From: UMGS1696 sp045643285
GTDB lineage: Bacteria > Bacillota > Clostridia > Oscillospirales > CAG-272
Length of the DNA stretch: 64,000 nucleotides
Reading direction: 5' to 3'
NCBI GenBank assembly: GCA_045643285.1
Contig: JAZUKN010000025.1
Coordinates: 1-64,000, forward strand
This document shows positions 40,071 to 48,622 of the stretch, one piece after another (position 1 is the stretch's first letter; each line of letters begins with the position of its first letter). The translations under genes and the position numbers were made by a program. Under the pieces are notes generated by a model. It had not been told where the DNA came from, did not search any database, and worked only from the letters and a program-made list of their open reading frames with translations.

Positions 40071-42584
40071 TCACTCATTTTCCCAGAATTCGGCTAAAAT
40101 CGCATCAAGCGACGTGAGATTTGACGTATATTTCATGTGCCGCCAATGCGGAGGGAACAGCATTTTCATATTCGGCTCGCCGAGACGGTCGTCTATAAGC
40201 ACGATGACGCCTCTGTCAGTCTCCGAACGGATGACGCGCCCTGCCGCCTGCAAAACCTTGTTCATCCCGGGACAGGTGTACGCGAACTCTTTGCCGCGCT
40301 CTGTCTTTTCGTCGTAGTAAGTCGCCATGATGTTTCTCTCAGCCGATAACTGAGGCATACCGCACCCGATGACGAGCGCGCCGATAAGCGATTCTCCGGC
40401 GAGGTCTATTCCCTCGGAGAACATTCCGCCGAGAACGCAGAAGCCGACTATCGTACCTCCGCGCCGTTCGGAGAATACGTCAATGAATCTCTGACGCTCC
40501 TTGTAGCTCATACCGGGCTTCTGCATCACGATACCGCAGTCCGGCATTATCCGCGCGAACGAACGGCATACGCGCTTCATATAATCGTACGACGGGAAAT
40601 AAACGATATAGTTTCCCTCGCGCGCCGATACCGTCGAGACGATGACTTCGGCAATATCGTCTGCCGTCGCCTTTCTGTCGGAGAAGCGCGTGCTGACTGA
40701 ATCGTAGGAAACAAGACAGAGATTGTCTTTTTCGTATGGCGACTGCAATTCAATCACTTCCGCGTCTTCCATGCCCATGACTTCGGCGAAATAGTCCATA
40801 GGGGAGAGTGTCGCCGAGAACATCACTACCGACGACGCGGACGAGAGCATTCTTCCGAGCACTCCCGACGGATCGAGACATAAAAGCTCTACAGTCAGCC
40901 TGTCTCCCTCGCGCGAGCAGAAGAAACGGAACTTTTCGTCGTAGTTCTGTATCACGAATCCGAGCTTATATATTTCAGAATAGTATTTTCCCAGCAACTC
41001 CGTCGCAGTTGTGTCACGCATAACGGACGCAAGCTGTTTTCCGAGGGTGCTGACGGATTTAGCAAAACCGTCGTTCACCCGTGCGTCCTCAAAATAGCCG
41101 CAGGAAACTTCACCGTTCTCTGTTTGTTTCAGATACTCGTTGTCCTTGCAGAGTTCGCGTATTTCTTCAAGAGAGCGCACGAACATCACAGCCGCGTCGT
41201 AGAGCGAGCCTTGTTCTGGAAAATCGCGCTCGACTTCTTCAAACAGCTCCTTTGCCGTGTCAAGCGTGATCGATGCCGAATAAGTGTTCCGCGTTCTGTC
41301 TGGAACATTGTGCGCTTCGTCGAAGAGGAAAACGTACCTGTCGGCGTTTCCGTCTTTCTTGAAGTATCTGCGAAAACGCACGTTGTCGTCTATTGCATAG
41401 TTGTAATCGCAGACGACGACCTGACATTTTTCCGAAAGATCGAGTGAAAGCTCATACGGGCAGACGGAATATTCGTCGGCGGTCTTGCGTATTATTTCGG
41501 GAGTGAAGACATTCTCACCTGACGCGAGAAGAGAAGTAAGCGCACCAACCTCGCGTTCCCTGTAAGAAACGGTCGTGAAGCCCGTTTTGGCGGTGATACC
41601 GTTTACAAAGTCGCAGGTGAAGCATCCCGACTGCATCCCGGGCGAACCGAACCGACGTTTCAGCGGACACGTCATTTCTTTGGATAACACCATAACGGCG
41701 TAGAGATGCGGAGCGTGGGACGATAAGAGCTTTACTGCATCAAGCGCCGCGCGTCCCGTGACGGTTTTGGCCGTGAGATAGAATATTTTCTCAGCCGAAC
41801 TTGCACCGATCGCTTTTACGGCAGGGAACAGCGCGGACATCGTTTTGCCTATTCCCGTGGGCGCGGACACAAGCAGATTTTCGCCTTTTCTTATCGCGCG
41901 GTATGCGGACTTGACGAATCTTTCCTGTCCCTCACGTATCGTAGGATACGGAAACGGCATTTCTTCCGCTTCGGTGGGAAAGATCGCTTCGGTTTCGTAG
42001 AATCGCTTTATAAACGGCTCCGCACGTCCGATGAGAGTTGCGAACATTCTTCCGAGAGAGACGGACGAAAACATTGCAGTGAACGTTATTCTCTCGCCGC
42101 TCTTTTTTTCGATGAATGTCAGCTTCAGCCGAATTTGTTCGTCTCCTGCGCTCTCTGCGAACAAATAAGCAAGAACGGAAGCACGCGCAAAAAACTCAGG
42201 CTCGGAAAACGGAGACAGATCCGTCGTGAATCTCCGCACGGTAGAGACGCACTCGATCGTATGAACCGCGCCGTCGTAGGAAATAATATCCGAAAGCCCT
42301 TCTACGGTGACTTCAGTCTCTCCGAGAGTCACATCCTTTGACAGGGCAATTTCGGTGTGCGTCGTTTCGATGAATTCGGCGTAACCGTCTGCAATCTGCC
42401 GTATTGCTTCACCGAGCCTCTCTTCTTCGGTGAGGGAATAGTCGATGTGACCGCGTTCGCTTGAGGTCTGCGCGGTTTTCGTAAAGCCGTACCGCTCGAT
42501 ATCAACGGCAGTGTTTTCACGTCTGTAAGCAAAATATGAAAGCTCGTCTGCCGTAATATACACGCGCCCGTCCGAATATCTCAT
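40071..42584 (-). CDS. DinG/XPD-type helicase with degenerate nuclease-like N-terminus
   Basis: The 837-residue superfamily 2 helicase has Walker A SAPTGIGKTMSAL (about 235), DEAH box FLFDEAHNV, and motif VI QAAGRVIRS. The four cysteines of the XPD/DinG iron-sulfur cluster are TCPLKRR, GCFTC and VCPYE. The N-terminal part (about 1-180) looks like the PD-(D/E)XK nuclease domain of related Clostridia helicases. The expected active-site E-x-K reads IECVST in VEGLSDIISYDG..TIECVST, so the lysine is missing. The likely role is 5'-3' unwinding in DNA repair. It is a single-gene unit. The start at 42584 follows a GGGAGG site. Confidence 0.88.
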   Translation of the reverse strand: MRYSDGRVYITADELSYFAYRRENTAVDIERYGFTKTAQTSSERGHIDYSLTEEERLGEAIRQIADGYAEFIETTHTEIALSKDVTLGETEVTVEGLSDIISYDGAVHTIECVSTVRRFTTDLSPFSEPEFFARASVLAYLFAESAGDEQIRLKLTFIEKKSGERITFTAMFSSVSLGRMFATLIGRAEPFIKRFYETEAIFPTEAEEMPFPYPTIREGQERFVKSAYRAIRKGENLLVSAPTGIGKTMSALFPAVKAIGASSAEKIFYLTAKTVTGRAALDAVKLLSSHAPHLYAVMVLSKEMTCPLKRRFGSPGMQSGCFTCDFVNGITAKTGFTTVSYREREVGALTSLLASGENVFTPEIIRKTADEYSVCPYELSLDLSEKCQVVVCDYNYAIDDNVRFRRYFKKDGNADRYVFLFDEAHNVPDRTRNTYSASITLDTAKELFEEVERDFPEQGSLYDAAVMFVRSLEEIRELCKDNEYLKQTENGEVSCGYFEDARVNDGFAKSVSTLGKQLASVMRDTTATELLGKYYSEIYKLGFVIQNYDEKFRFFCSREGDRLTVELLCLDPSGVLGRMLSSASSVVMFSATLSPMDYFAEVMGMEDAEVIELQSPYEKDNLCLVSYDSVSTRFSDRKATADDIAEVIVSTVSAREGNYIVYFPSYDYMKRVCRSFARIMPDCGIVMQKPGMSYKERQRFIDVFSERRGGTIVGFCVLGGMFSEGIDLAGESLIGALVIGCGMPQLSAERNIMATYYDEKTERGKEFAYTCPGMNKVLQAAGRVIRSETDRGVIVLIDDRLGEPNMKMLFPPHWRHMKYTSNLTSLDAILAEFWENE

Positions 42585-42672
42585 ACCGTACCTCCCGAAG
42601 AATCATTTATAACCGAATTATACCATACCGACGGGGAAAAATCAAATATAATCTCATACTTGCGCCCGATTA

Positions 42673-42701
42673 TTGCATTTTCGGCGAAAAAATGATATAA
42701 T
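42673..42701 (+). promoter_or_regulatory. Promoter of the zinc-ribbon gene
   Basis: TTGCAT (42673-42678), 17 nt, TATAAT (42696-42701), about 60 bp before the ATG. Confidence 0.7.
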
Positions 42702-42760
42702 GTTACAAAAGAGCACACAAAAAACAATAAAAAACAATAAAGTACACCGAGGAGAACAAA

Positions 42761-43399
42761 ATGTTACTTTCAAATAAAGAAACGACTGTAGCTTACCGCT
42801 GTCCCGAATGCGGTGCATCTGTCACGAGTATGGTGGGAATCTTTTCGCTTACCGCCGATATGCTCCGTCTTAAATGCTCGTGCGGCGGTTCTCATCTTGA
42901 GATAGTCTACACAAAAGATAAAAAAATCAGACTGAACGTTCCGTGCTTCCTCTGCCCGTCACCGCACAGCTTTCTTATTTCATCGACCATGTTTTTCGAC
43001 AAAGACCTCTTCGCGCTTCCGTGCAGTTATTCAGGAGTTGATATTTGCTTCATCGGCAAGCAGGACAAAGTAGCGGACGCCATGAAGAAATCAAAAGAAG
43101 AGCTTGTCGAGCTTCTCGGCGATACTCCTTTTGAAGCACTTGCCGCAAACCGCGGAGAGAAAACCGAGCTTTCCGATCCGCAGGTGCTTGAGATCGTGAT
43201 GTACGTCATCCGCGACCTTGCCGACGAAGGGAAGGTCAGATGCAACTGTCCAGACGGAGAGGGAGATTACGACGTTGAAGTCCTCGACGACCACGTAACA
43301 GTCACCTGCAAGAATTGCGGCGCACATATCGACATACCGACGATGAGTGTAGTCGCGGCGAACGATTTTCTCGCCTCTGACGAACTCATTCTCAAATAA
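42761..43399 (+). CDS. Hypothetical protein with two zinc-ribbon-like ends
   Basis: I do not recognise this 212-residue protein as a named family. It begins with a CPECG knuckle (about 13-17) paired with CSCGG near 46, has CFLCP in the middle, and ends with a second CNCP..CKNCG pair (about 166-192). Between them lies an acidic helical part with KSKEELVELLGDTPFE. It is cytosolic, with no membrane segment. A GAGGAG site precedes the start, and it has its own promoter. Four or more Cys pairs suggest structural zinc, perhaps a nucleic-acid or protein contact. The 33-residue peptide gene downstream may share its transcript. Confidence 0.75.
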   Translation: MLLSNKETTVAYRCPECGASVTSMVGIFSLTADMLRLKCSCGGSHLEIVYTKDKKIRLNVPCFLCPSPHSFLISSTMFFDKDLFALPCSYSGVDICFIGKQDKVADAMKKSKEELVELLGDTPFEALAANRGEKTELSDPQVLEIVMYVIRDLADEGKVRCNCPDGEGDYDVEVLDDHVTVTCKNCGAHIDIPTMSVVAANDFLASDELILK

Positions 43400-43494
43400 C
43401 CGTAACGAAAAAATGACAACGGCATACTATGATAACAGAGCGGAACAAACAGCCGCTCGCTACGAAAAAAACGGATCCTTTCCGGAGGTTTATC

Positions 43495-43596
43495 ATGGGC
43501 TGCTTATGCAATATCTTTGACGGCAATACCCTTACTTGGGTAATCGTCATCATTCTTCTCCTGCTCATTCTCAACTGCACTTGCTGCGGCGGCTGA
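43495..43596 (+). CDS. 33-residue cysteine-rich membrane peptide
   Basis: This small frame has a very good ribosome site (CCGGAGG, 7 nt before ATG). It codes for a peptide with an N-terminal MGCLCNIFDG, one strongly hydrophobic helix (WVIVIILLLLIL, about 15-26) and a Cys/Gly end (NCTCCGG). The layout is that of the short Cys-rich membrane peptides common in Clostridia, some linked to sporulation. The function is not known. It is followed by a strong terminator at 43636-43676 and lies about 95 bp after the zinc-ribbon gene. Confidence 0.7.
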   Translation: MGCLCNIFDGNTLTWVIVIILLLLILNCTCCGG

Positions 43597-43635
43597 GCGG
43601 AAATAAAAAGGACGCAGAATAACGGATAAAGATAA

Positions 43636-43676
43636 AATACCCTCTGTCATTTTCAAAGTGACAGAGGGATTTTTTA
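43636..43676. terminator. Bidirectional terminator
   Basis: CCCTCTGTCA (43640-43649) pairs with TGACAGAGGG (43659-43668). The T-run on the plus strand ends the small peptide gene. On the minus strand it lies at the end of the long operon and touches its last stop codon. Confidence 0.85.
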
Positions 43677-44438
43677 TATCTTTTTGATATAACCGTATTC
43701 GCGCCGGATAGTTCCGTCATCGTCTTCTTCGATCCTTAAGCCGTCAAGCTGAATGTATCCGCACTTCTCGTATAGTCCTTGCGCGGCGTTATTATTGTCG
43801 AGAACATATAGCCGCAGAAAATCGTACCCGAGCGACTTTGCCATAGCTTCGGCGTATTCGGTGGCAATAGTTCCGTAACCGTTTCGCCGCATATCGGGAC
43901 GGACACATATCCGACAGAGAAAAATTCCGTCCGCGTTTCCGTCGATCCACTTTATACTGTCTTCTCCGTTTCGCTTTTCTGTTGATAGAACGAACGCCGC
44001 AACAGTTTCACTGTCTTTCTCGATTACCCACAGCCGACCGTCTCTGATGTCGTCGGAGAGGTACATGTCGGGATAAATTTCATCCCACGGTCCGCCGTTT
44101 ATCTTCATATCGTCTACGGTTTTGCGGTAGAAGCGGCGTATTTCTTCTGTTTCACTGACTTCGGCTTTTCTGCATTTCACGCCGATGTGTTGATATTTGC
44201 GCGAGAGGGAGAAAACAGCGCCGTACAGCGCCTTGACGTAAGGCTTCATCGTGTCGCTTGCACTTGATACAACAGCCGCGAGCTTCTTGTCTTCACGGGA
44301 TGCGTCAAGCACGGGAAGCGAGTTTTCTCTTTTGTACTGTCCGATCTTTTCGGAAACGTCCATACGCGCCGAAAACAGCTTCACTATTTCCGAATCAATG
44401 CGGTCTATCTCTTCGCGCAGTTTGTCTAGCTCATTCAT
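43674..44438 (-). CDS. Chorismate mutase-GNAT acetyltransferase fusion
   Basis: The 254-residue protein has a type II (AroQ) chorismate mutase domain at residues 1-88. It holds LDKLREEIDRIDSEIVKLF, RMDVSEKIGQYK and the end ALYGAVFSLSRKYQ. This is followed by a GNAT acyltransferase domain (about 95-250) with the acetyl-CoA loop VRPDMRRNGYGTI and LYVLDNNNAAQGLYEKCGY. The mutase would turn chorismate to prephenate, and the GNAT substrate is unknown. The start at 44438 has GAGG 6 nt upstream. An ATG at 44450 overlaps the lplA stop (ATGA) and is an alternative. It is the last gene of the long minus-strand operon. The fusion is not a usual arrangement. Confidence 0.82.
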   Translation of the reverse strand: MNELDKLREEIDRIDSEIVKLFSARMDVSEKIGQYKRENSLPVLDASREDKKLAAVVSSASDTMKPYVKALYGAVFSLSRKYQHIGVKCRKAEVSETEEIRRFYRKTVDDMKINGGPWDEIYPDMYLSDDIRDGRLWVIEKDSETVAAFVLSTEKRNGEDSIKWIDGNADGIFLCRICVRPDMRRNGYGTIATEYAEAMAKSLGYDFLRLYVLDNNNAAQGLYEKCGYIQLDGLRIEEDDDGTIRREYGYIKKI

Positions 44439-44446
44439 CTGTAACC

Positions 44447-45406
44447 TCATTCAAATATCACGCGGACAAGCTCGTCCACGGACACACGGTATATCGTTCC
44501 GTCAAATCCGGCGAGAGCTTCTCTGACAGCCTCCGGCGTGTATTTTACGCCGATGATAGCAGATGACGGATCACCGCCGCCAGAGAAGAAATCGCCCGAA
44601 ATTCCGGCGTTCTCGATGATCCCGTGACGAACGGTCAGCCCGATAACGAATGTTCCGCCGTCAGTGTGGACGGTCTTTTCAACTTCAAATTTCGGAGATT
44701 TCGAGTAGATGATCTCTTCGTCGCGGAAGTATCTGTCGGCAAGCTCGCGTATCCTTGCGTCGTCCTCCGGCGTTATTTCGTATACATCCGTCTTCACACG
44801 GTTCACAACATAATCTCTGAACTCATCGGCAGTCATATCCGTTGGCAGATGCTCGCGGATGTTCGTCACACGCTCTCTGACCGACTTGATCGCCTTTGAC
44901 GTGATCTTGTAGTCTTTCGGCGTAGTTGCGCGGACAAGCTCTTCGATGTTCGTGTCAAAGAGCAGTGAACCGTGGTGGACTGTCGTTCCGCCGAGCTTGA
45001 ACTGTGCGTTGCCGCTTATCTTCTTCCCGTCGACCGTTATGTCATTTCGTCCCGTAAGCGACGCATTCACGCCGAGGGAGCAGAGCGCATCGGTAACGGG
45101 ACGGACGAATCGCTCGAATTCGATTTCCATACCGAGCGAGCGTGTTATGAACGTGAACTGCCAGCCTCCGTCGTCGGTGTAGATAGTTCCGCCGCCCGAG
45201 AGACGGCGAACTATGTTTATCCCTTTTTCTCTTGCGTAAGCCGCGTCGATCTCTTCGAGCGTGTTCTGATACTTGCCGATCATCAGTGTAGGCGTGGTTT
45301 TCCACATCATGAAAACGTCGTCGGGAAGTTGTTTTTCAGTCGAAAAATAGTATTCACAGCCGAAGTTGTAGTAAGTATCGTTCGATTTTGTGTCAATGTA
45401 GATCAT
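44447..45406 (-). CDS. lplA: Lipoate--protein ligase family protein (variant motif)
   Basis: The 319-residue protein is of the LplA/BirA fold. The catalytic region has RRLSGGGTIYTDDGGWQFTF, and the conserved lysine is in DGKKISGNAQ. The usual HDxGN stretch is TDDGG here, which sets it apart from the second ligase of this operon. The C-terminal small domain (about 240-319) is present. It likely attaches lipoate or octanoate to a lipoyl carrier. The start at 45406 overlaps the lipA stop by 4 bp (ATGA), so translation is coupled. A longer upstream start inside lipA is rejected. Confidence 0.85.
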   Translation of the reverse strand: MIYIDTKSNDTYYNFGCEYYFSTEKQLPDDVFMMWKTTPTLMIGKYQNTLEEIDAAYAREKGINIVRRLSGGGTIYTDDGGWQFTFITRSLGMEIEFERFVRPVTDALCSLGVNASLTGRNDITVDGKKISGNAQFKLGGTTVHHGSLLFDTNIEELVRATTPKDYKITSKAIKSVRERVTNIREHLPTDMTADEFRDYVVNRVKTDVYEITPEDDARIRELADRYFRDEEIIYSKSPKFEVEKTVHTDGGTFVIGLTVRHGIIENAGISGDFFSGGGDPSSAIIGVKYTPEAVREALAGFDGTIYRVSVDELVRVIFE

Positions 45407-46275
45407 TTCATTCCTCTGACAGCGTCCAGCGCATCTGCCGCAAGATAGGACGAGCGCACGAGCGGAGACGATACTACATATTTTATCCCACACGCCTCGG
45501 CTGTCTTCTTGTATTTTTCAAATTCCTCCGGCGTGACATACCTGTCAAGCGGTGCGTGATCCTTCGACGGCTGGAGATACTGGCTTATCGCTAAAATATC
45601 GCACCCGGTTTCTTTTATATCACGGAAAGTCGCTTCGATTTCTTCGTCCGTTTCGCCGAGCCCGAGCATTATCGACGTCTTCACATACGCCTGTCCGTGC
45701 TCCTTTGCGTACCGCAAAACGTCAAGCGAACGGCGGTATTCCGCACCCGAACGGACTAACGGAGTCAGCCGCACTACTGTCTCGACGTTGTGATTATATA
45801 CGTCCGGCTTTTCTGCGAGAACAACGTCAAGCGCGTTTTTGTCGCCTTTCAGATCGGATGTCAGCACTTCAACAGTCGTTCCGGGGCATTCACGTCTCAC
45901 TTCGCGTATCACTTCGGCGAAAACGGACGCGCCGCCGTCGGAAAGGTCGTCTCTTGTAACACAAGTGACCACAATGTGCCTCAGTCCGAGCGCGTTTGCG
46001 GCTTCGGCGATCTTTTTCGGCTCGTCCTTGTCGGGCGGCAGAAGCTCACCTGCTTTCGCGTGATCTACGTTGCAGAAACGGCAGTTGCGCGTGCATTTGT
46101 CGCCGAGTATCATAAACGTTGCCGTCTTTTTCTTGTAGCAAGTGCCGAGATTCGGACAGTTCGCGCTTTTGCAGACAGTGTTCAGTCCGAGCGTTGCCAT
46201 AAGCGCGGAAACCTCGCGGACTTCATCGGGATTGTATCTTACCTTGAGCCATTCCGGCTTTTTTGAGTATTCCAT
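45403..46275 (-). CDS. lipA: Lipoyl synthase
   Basis: This radical-SAM enzyme inserts two sulfurs into octanoyl groups on lipoyl domains. Two clusters are visible: the auxiliary CKSANCPNLGTCY (about 37-49) and the radical-SAM CTRNCRFC (about 63-70). ARAGE-type LPPDKDEPKKIAEA and the C-terminal SSPLVRSSYLAADA with the serine that ligates the auxiliary cluster are also seen. It has 290 residues from the start at 46275, 1 bp after the lipoyl-domain gene stop. A longer start running into that gene is rejected. Confidence 0.95.
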   Translation of the reverse strand: MEYSKKPEWLKVRYNPDEVREVSALMATLGLNTVCKSANCPNLGTCYKKKTATFMILGDKCTRNCRFCNVDHAKAGELLPPDKDEPKKIAEAANALGLRHIVVTCVTRDDLSDGGASVFAEVIREVRRECPGTTVEVLTSDLKGDKNALDVVLAEKPDVYNHNVETVVRLTPLVRSGAEYRRSLDVLRYAKEHGQAYVKTSIMLGLGETDEEIEATFRDIKETGCDILAISQYLQPSKDHAPLDRYVTPEEFEKYKKTAEACGIKYVVSSPLVRSSYLAADALDAVRGMK

Positions 46276-46276
46276 A

Positions 46277-46531
46277 TTATAAAGCCGCGTATTCGTCGAC
46301 TTCGGCAAGCGCAACGGTGGAGCCGACTTCGACTTCATCGCCCTCTTCGGCGCATATCTCGGTTATTTTCATATCTGCCGCGGCTTCTATCTGGTTCACG
46401 ACCTTGTCGGTCTCTATCTCGAAAATAACATCTCCCGATTTTACGGTGTCGCCGACTCCTGCTTTCCATTCGCAGAGAACGCCCGACTTCATTTCGGGAC
46501 TGAGCGACGGCATTTTGATCTTGATCGTCAT
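46277..46531 (-). CDS. Free-standing lipoyl-domain protein
   Basis: The 84-residue protein is one E2-type lipoyl domain and nothing more: MPSLSPEMKSGVL at the start and the modified lysine in FEIETDKVVNQIEA (about residue 42), ending in VGSTVALAEVDEYAAL. It lacks the E2 catalytic and linker parts, so it is a mobile carrier and not an acyltransferase. The start at 46531 follows GAAGGAAAC. Its neighbours are two lipoate ligases and lipA, which suggests that it is their target. No 2-oxoacid dehydrogenase or glycine cleavage gene lies in the window. The partner enzyme is unknown. Confidence 0.88.
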   Translation of the reverse strand: MTIKIKMPSLSPEMKSGVLCEWKAGVGDTVKSGDVIFEIETDKVVNQIEAAADMKITEICAEEGDEVEVGSTVALAEVDEYAAL

Positions 46532-46556
46532 TATGTTTCCTTCTTTCAAATTGTAT

Positions 46557-47447
46557 TCAGTCAAATATTATTCCCGTCAGCCGTGCGGCTTCTTTTTCGC
46601 CTACTGTAGCCGCGAGCTTATCTTTTATCACGGACGGAATAAGCCGCTCTCCGCACAAAACGTCAGTATGGCACGAACACGAGTCAATTACACCGTGAGA
46701 CGACGACAGCGTAAGTCCGTCCGATTCAAGCACGAACGAGCCTGTTTTGCCCCAGTTCCATTCCCATGTGCCGTATTTTGTGTTCGCAAGCTCACTGATT
46801 CTTTGTAATTCATTTTCGGAAAACTCAGCCTCATCGCCGCCGAGATAATCGCGCAGTTTTTCAGAGAATTCATCTGTCGAGCAGGGAAGCGGCATATATT
46901 TTTTTATGTTTGTGACGGGAGACGGATTCGAGCGAATCGCTTTTGAGATGATTTTTTCTCTCGCGTGTCCCGTAAGTCGGGAGAGTGCCGACAGATCCGC
47001 ATCAAAGAGCAGTGTTCCGTGGTGCATCACTCGCTCACCTATGACCGACTGTGCGCTTCCGCTGATCTTTTTGTTATCGACGAATATGGCGGACGTGTCT
47101 CTTATTTCCGCACTGATGCCGAGAGTGGCGAGAAACTCAATGATAGGTGTGAGAAATCGTTTATAATCGGGTGAATTTTCGCTTTTTTTCGAGAATACCG
47201 TGTAGTTGAGGTTGCCTCTGTCGTGGTAGACAGTGCCGCCGCCGCTGTTTCGTCTGAAAACCCCGATTCCGCGCCGTTCACACTCTGTCAGAGATACCTC
47301 GGCGTATGGATTCTGGAATTTTCCGATTATAACAGACGGCTCGCTCGTCCACAGCATAACGCACTCGTCGGACGAATTTGTGAAAAGATATTCTTCCGCG
47401 GCGAGATTATACGCTGGATCGTGCGACATTGAAAGATACAGTTTCAT
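46557..47447 (-). CDS. lplA: Lipoate--protein ligase (canonical motif)
   Basis: The 296-residue ligase has the usual RRNSGGGTVYHDRGNLNYTVF and the lysine in DNKKISGSAQ. HHGTLLFDADLSALSRL and a C-terminal accessory domain follow. It should activate free lipoate with ATP and transfer it to a lipoyl domain. It lies 1 bp after tgt and 25 bp before the lipoyl-domain gene. The two ligases of this unit differ in the HDxGN box, so they probably differ in donor or target. Confidence 0.9.
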   Translation of the reverse strand: MKLYLSMSHDPAYNLAAEEYLFTNSSDECVMLWTSEPSVIIGKFQNPYAEVSLTECERRGIGVFRRNSGGGTVYHDRGNLNYTVFSKKSENSPDYKRFLTPIIEFLATLGISAEIRDTSAIFVDNKKISGSAQSVIGERVMHHGTLLFDADLSALSRLTGHAREKIISKAIRSNPSPVTNIKKYMPLPCSTDEFSEKLRDYLGGDEAEFSENELQRISELANTKYGTWEWNWGKTGSFVLESDGLTLSSSHGVIDSCSCHTDVLCGERLIPSVIKDKLAATVGEKEAARLTGIIFD

Positions 47448-47448
47448 C

Positions 47449-48591
47449 TCAGTCGGGATTCCTCTCGCCGAGGATCACGCGGTATTTCTGATAAAACGAT
47501 TCGTAATAATCTCCGTCGAGCGCATCGCGTATCTTCTGCATCAGATCGTTGTAGAAGTAGAGATTGTGCTGTACGGCAAGACGCATACCGAGCGCTTCTT
47601 TTGCTTTGATAAGATGACGAACGTATGCGCGCGAATGGTGACGGCACGCAGGACAGCCGCAGTTTTCGTCTATCGGTCTGTCGTCGTTAATGTATTTTTC
47701 ATTGAGCAGATTCATTTTGCCGTTCCACGTGAAGAGATTGCCGTGACGCGCGTTTCTCGACGGCATTACGCAGTCGAAGAAGTCAACACCGCGGTGTACG
47801 CCTTCGAGAATGTTTACGGGAGTACCGACGCCCATTAAATATCTCGGCTTGTCTTTCGGCATATACGGCTCTACGGCTTCTATAATGCGGTACATATCTT
47901 CCGTTTCTTCGCCGACTGCCAGACCACCTATCGCGTAACCGTCGGTGTCAAGCTCGCGTATCTGCTCCATGTGACGGATTCTGAGGTCTTCGTAAGTTGA
48001 ACCCTGGTTTATCGCAAAGAGCATCTGCTGCGGGTTTATCGTTTCTTCAAGCTGAGAGAGACGGTAGAGTTCTTCCTTGCAGCGTCTGAGCCAGCGCGTC
48101 GTTCTGTCGCAGGACTGACGGACGTAGTTGTATTCGGCAGGGTTTTCGACACATTCGTCGAACGCCATTGCTATAGTTGACGCAAGGTGTGACTGTATCT
48201 GCATGGATTCTTCCGGTCCCATGAAAATGCGCTTTCCGTCGATGTGGGATGCGAAATATACGCCCTCTTCCTTGATTTTGCGGAGACTTGAGAGCGAGAA
48301 CACCTGGAATCCGCCGGAGTCGGTCAGCGTAGGTCTTGTCCAGCCCGTGAATTTCTGCAGTCCTCCGAGCTCGTGGATAAGAGCGTCACCGGGTCTAAGA
48401 TGCAGATGATATGTGTTCGAGAGCATGACCTGGCATTTCGCTTCTTCAAGGTCGAAAGCCGACATACCGCCCTTTATCGCTCCGCAGGTCGCAACATTCA
48501 TGAACACGGGAGTTTCGATTTCTCCGTGAGGTGTGATGAGTCTGCCTCTGCGCGCGTTGCTTTTTTCGTCAGTTTTTATGAGAATGAACAT
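47449..48591 (-). CDS. tgt: Queuine tRNA-ribosyltransferase
   Basis: This tRNA-guanine transglycosylase exchanges G34 for preQ1 in tRNAs for Asp, Asn, His and Tyr. It has 380 residues with LTDSGGFQVFSLS (catalytic Asp), GGLAVGEE, and the second Asp in FDCVMPSRNARHG. The zinc site CGCPACRHHSRAYVRHL is near residue 315. The start at 48591 begins MFILIKTDEKSNARRG. No queuosine biosynthesis genes are next to it. In many relatives this place after mutL is taken by miaA. Confidence 0.96.
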   Translation of the reverse strand: MFILIKTDEKSNARRGRLITPHGEIETPVFMNVATCGAIKGGMSAFDLEEAKCQVMLSNTYHLHLRPGDALIHELGGLQKFTGWTRPTLTDSGGFQVFSLSSLRKIKEEGVYFASHIDGKRIFMGPEESMQIQSHLASTIAMAFDECVENPAEYNYVRQSCDRTTRWLRRCKEELYRLSQLEETINPQQMLFAINQGSTYEDLRIRHMEQIRELDTDGYAIGGLAVGEETEDMYRIIEAVEPYMPKDKPRYLMGVGTPVNILEGVHRGVDFFDCVMPSRNARHGNLFTWNGKMNLLNEKYINDDRPIDENCGCPACRHHSRAYVRHLIKAKEALGMRLAVQHNLYFYNDLMQKIRDALDGDYYESFYQKYRVILGERNPD

Positions 48592-48622
48592 TTTTTACTC
48601 CAAGATATTATTTCAAAAAATA

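Noticed and set aside
45407..45493. Longer start for the first lipoate ligase inside lipA
   Set aside because: It gives a Cys/Arg-rich nonsense lead. The start at 45406 makes a normal ATGA overlap.
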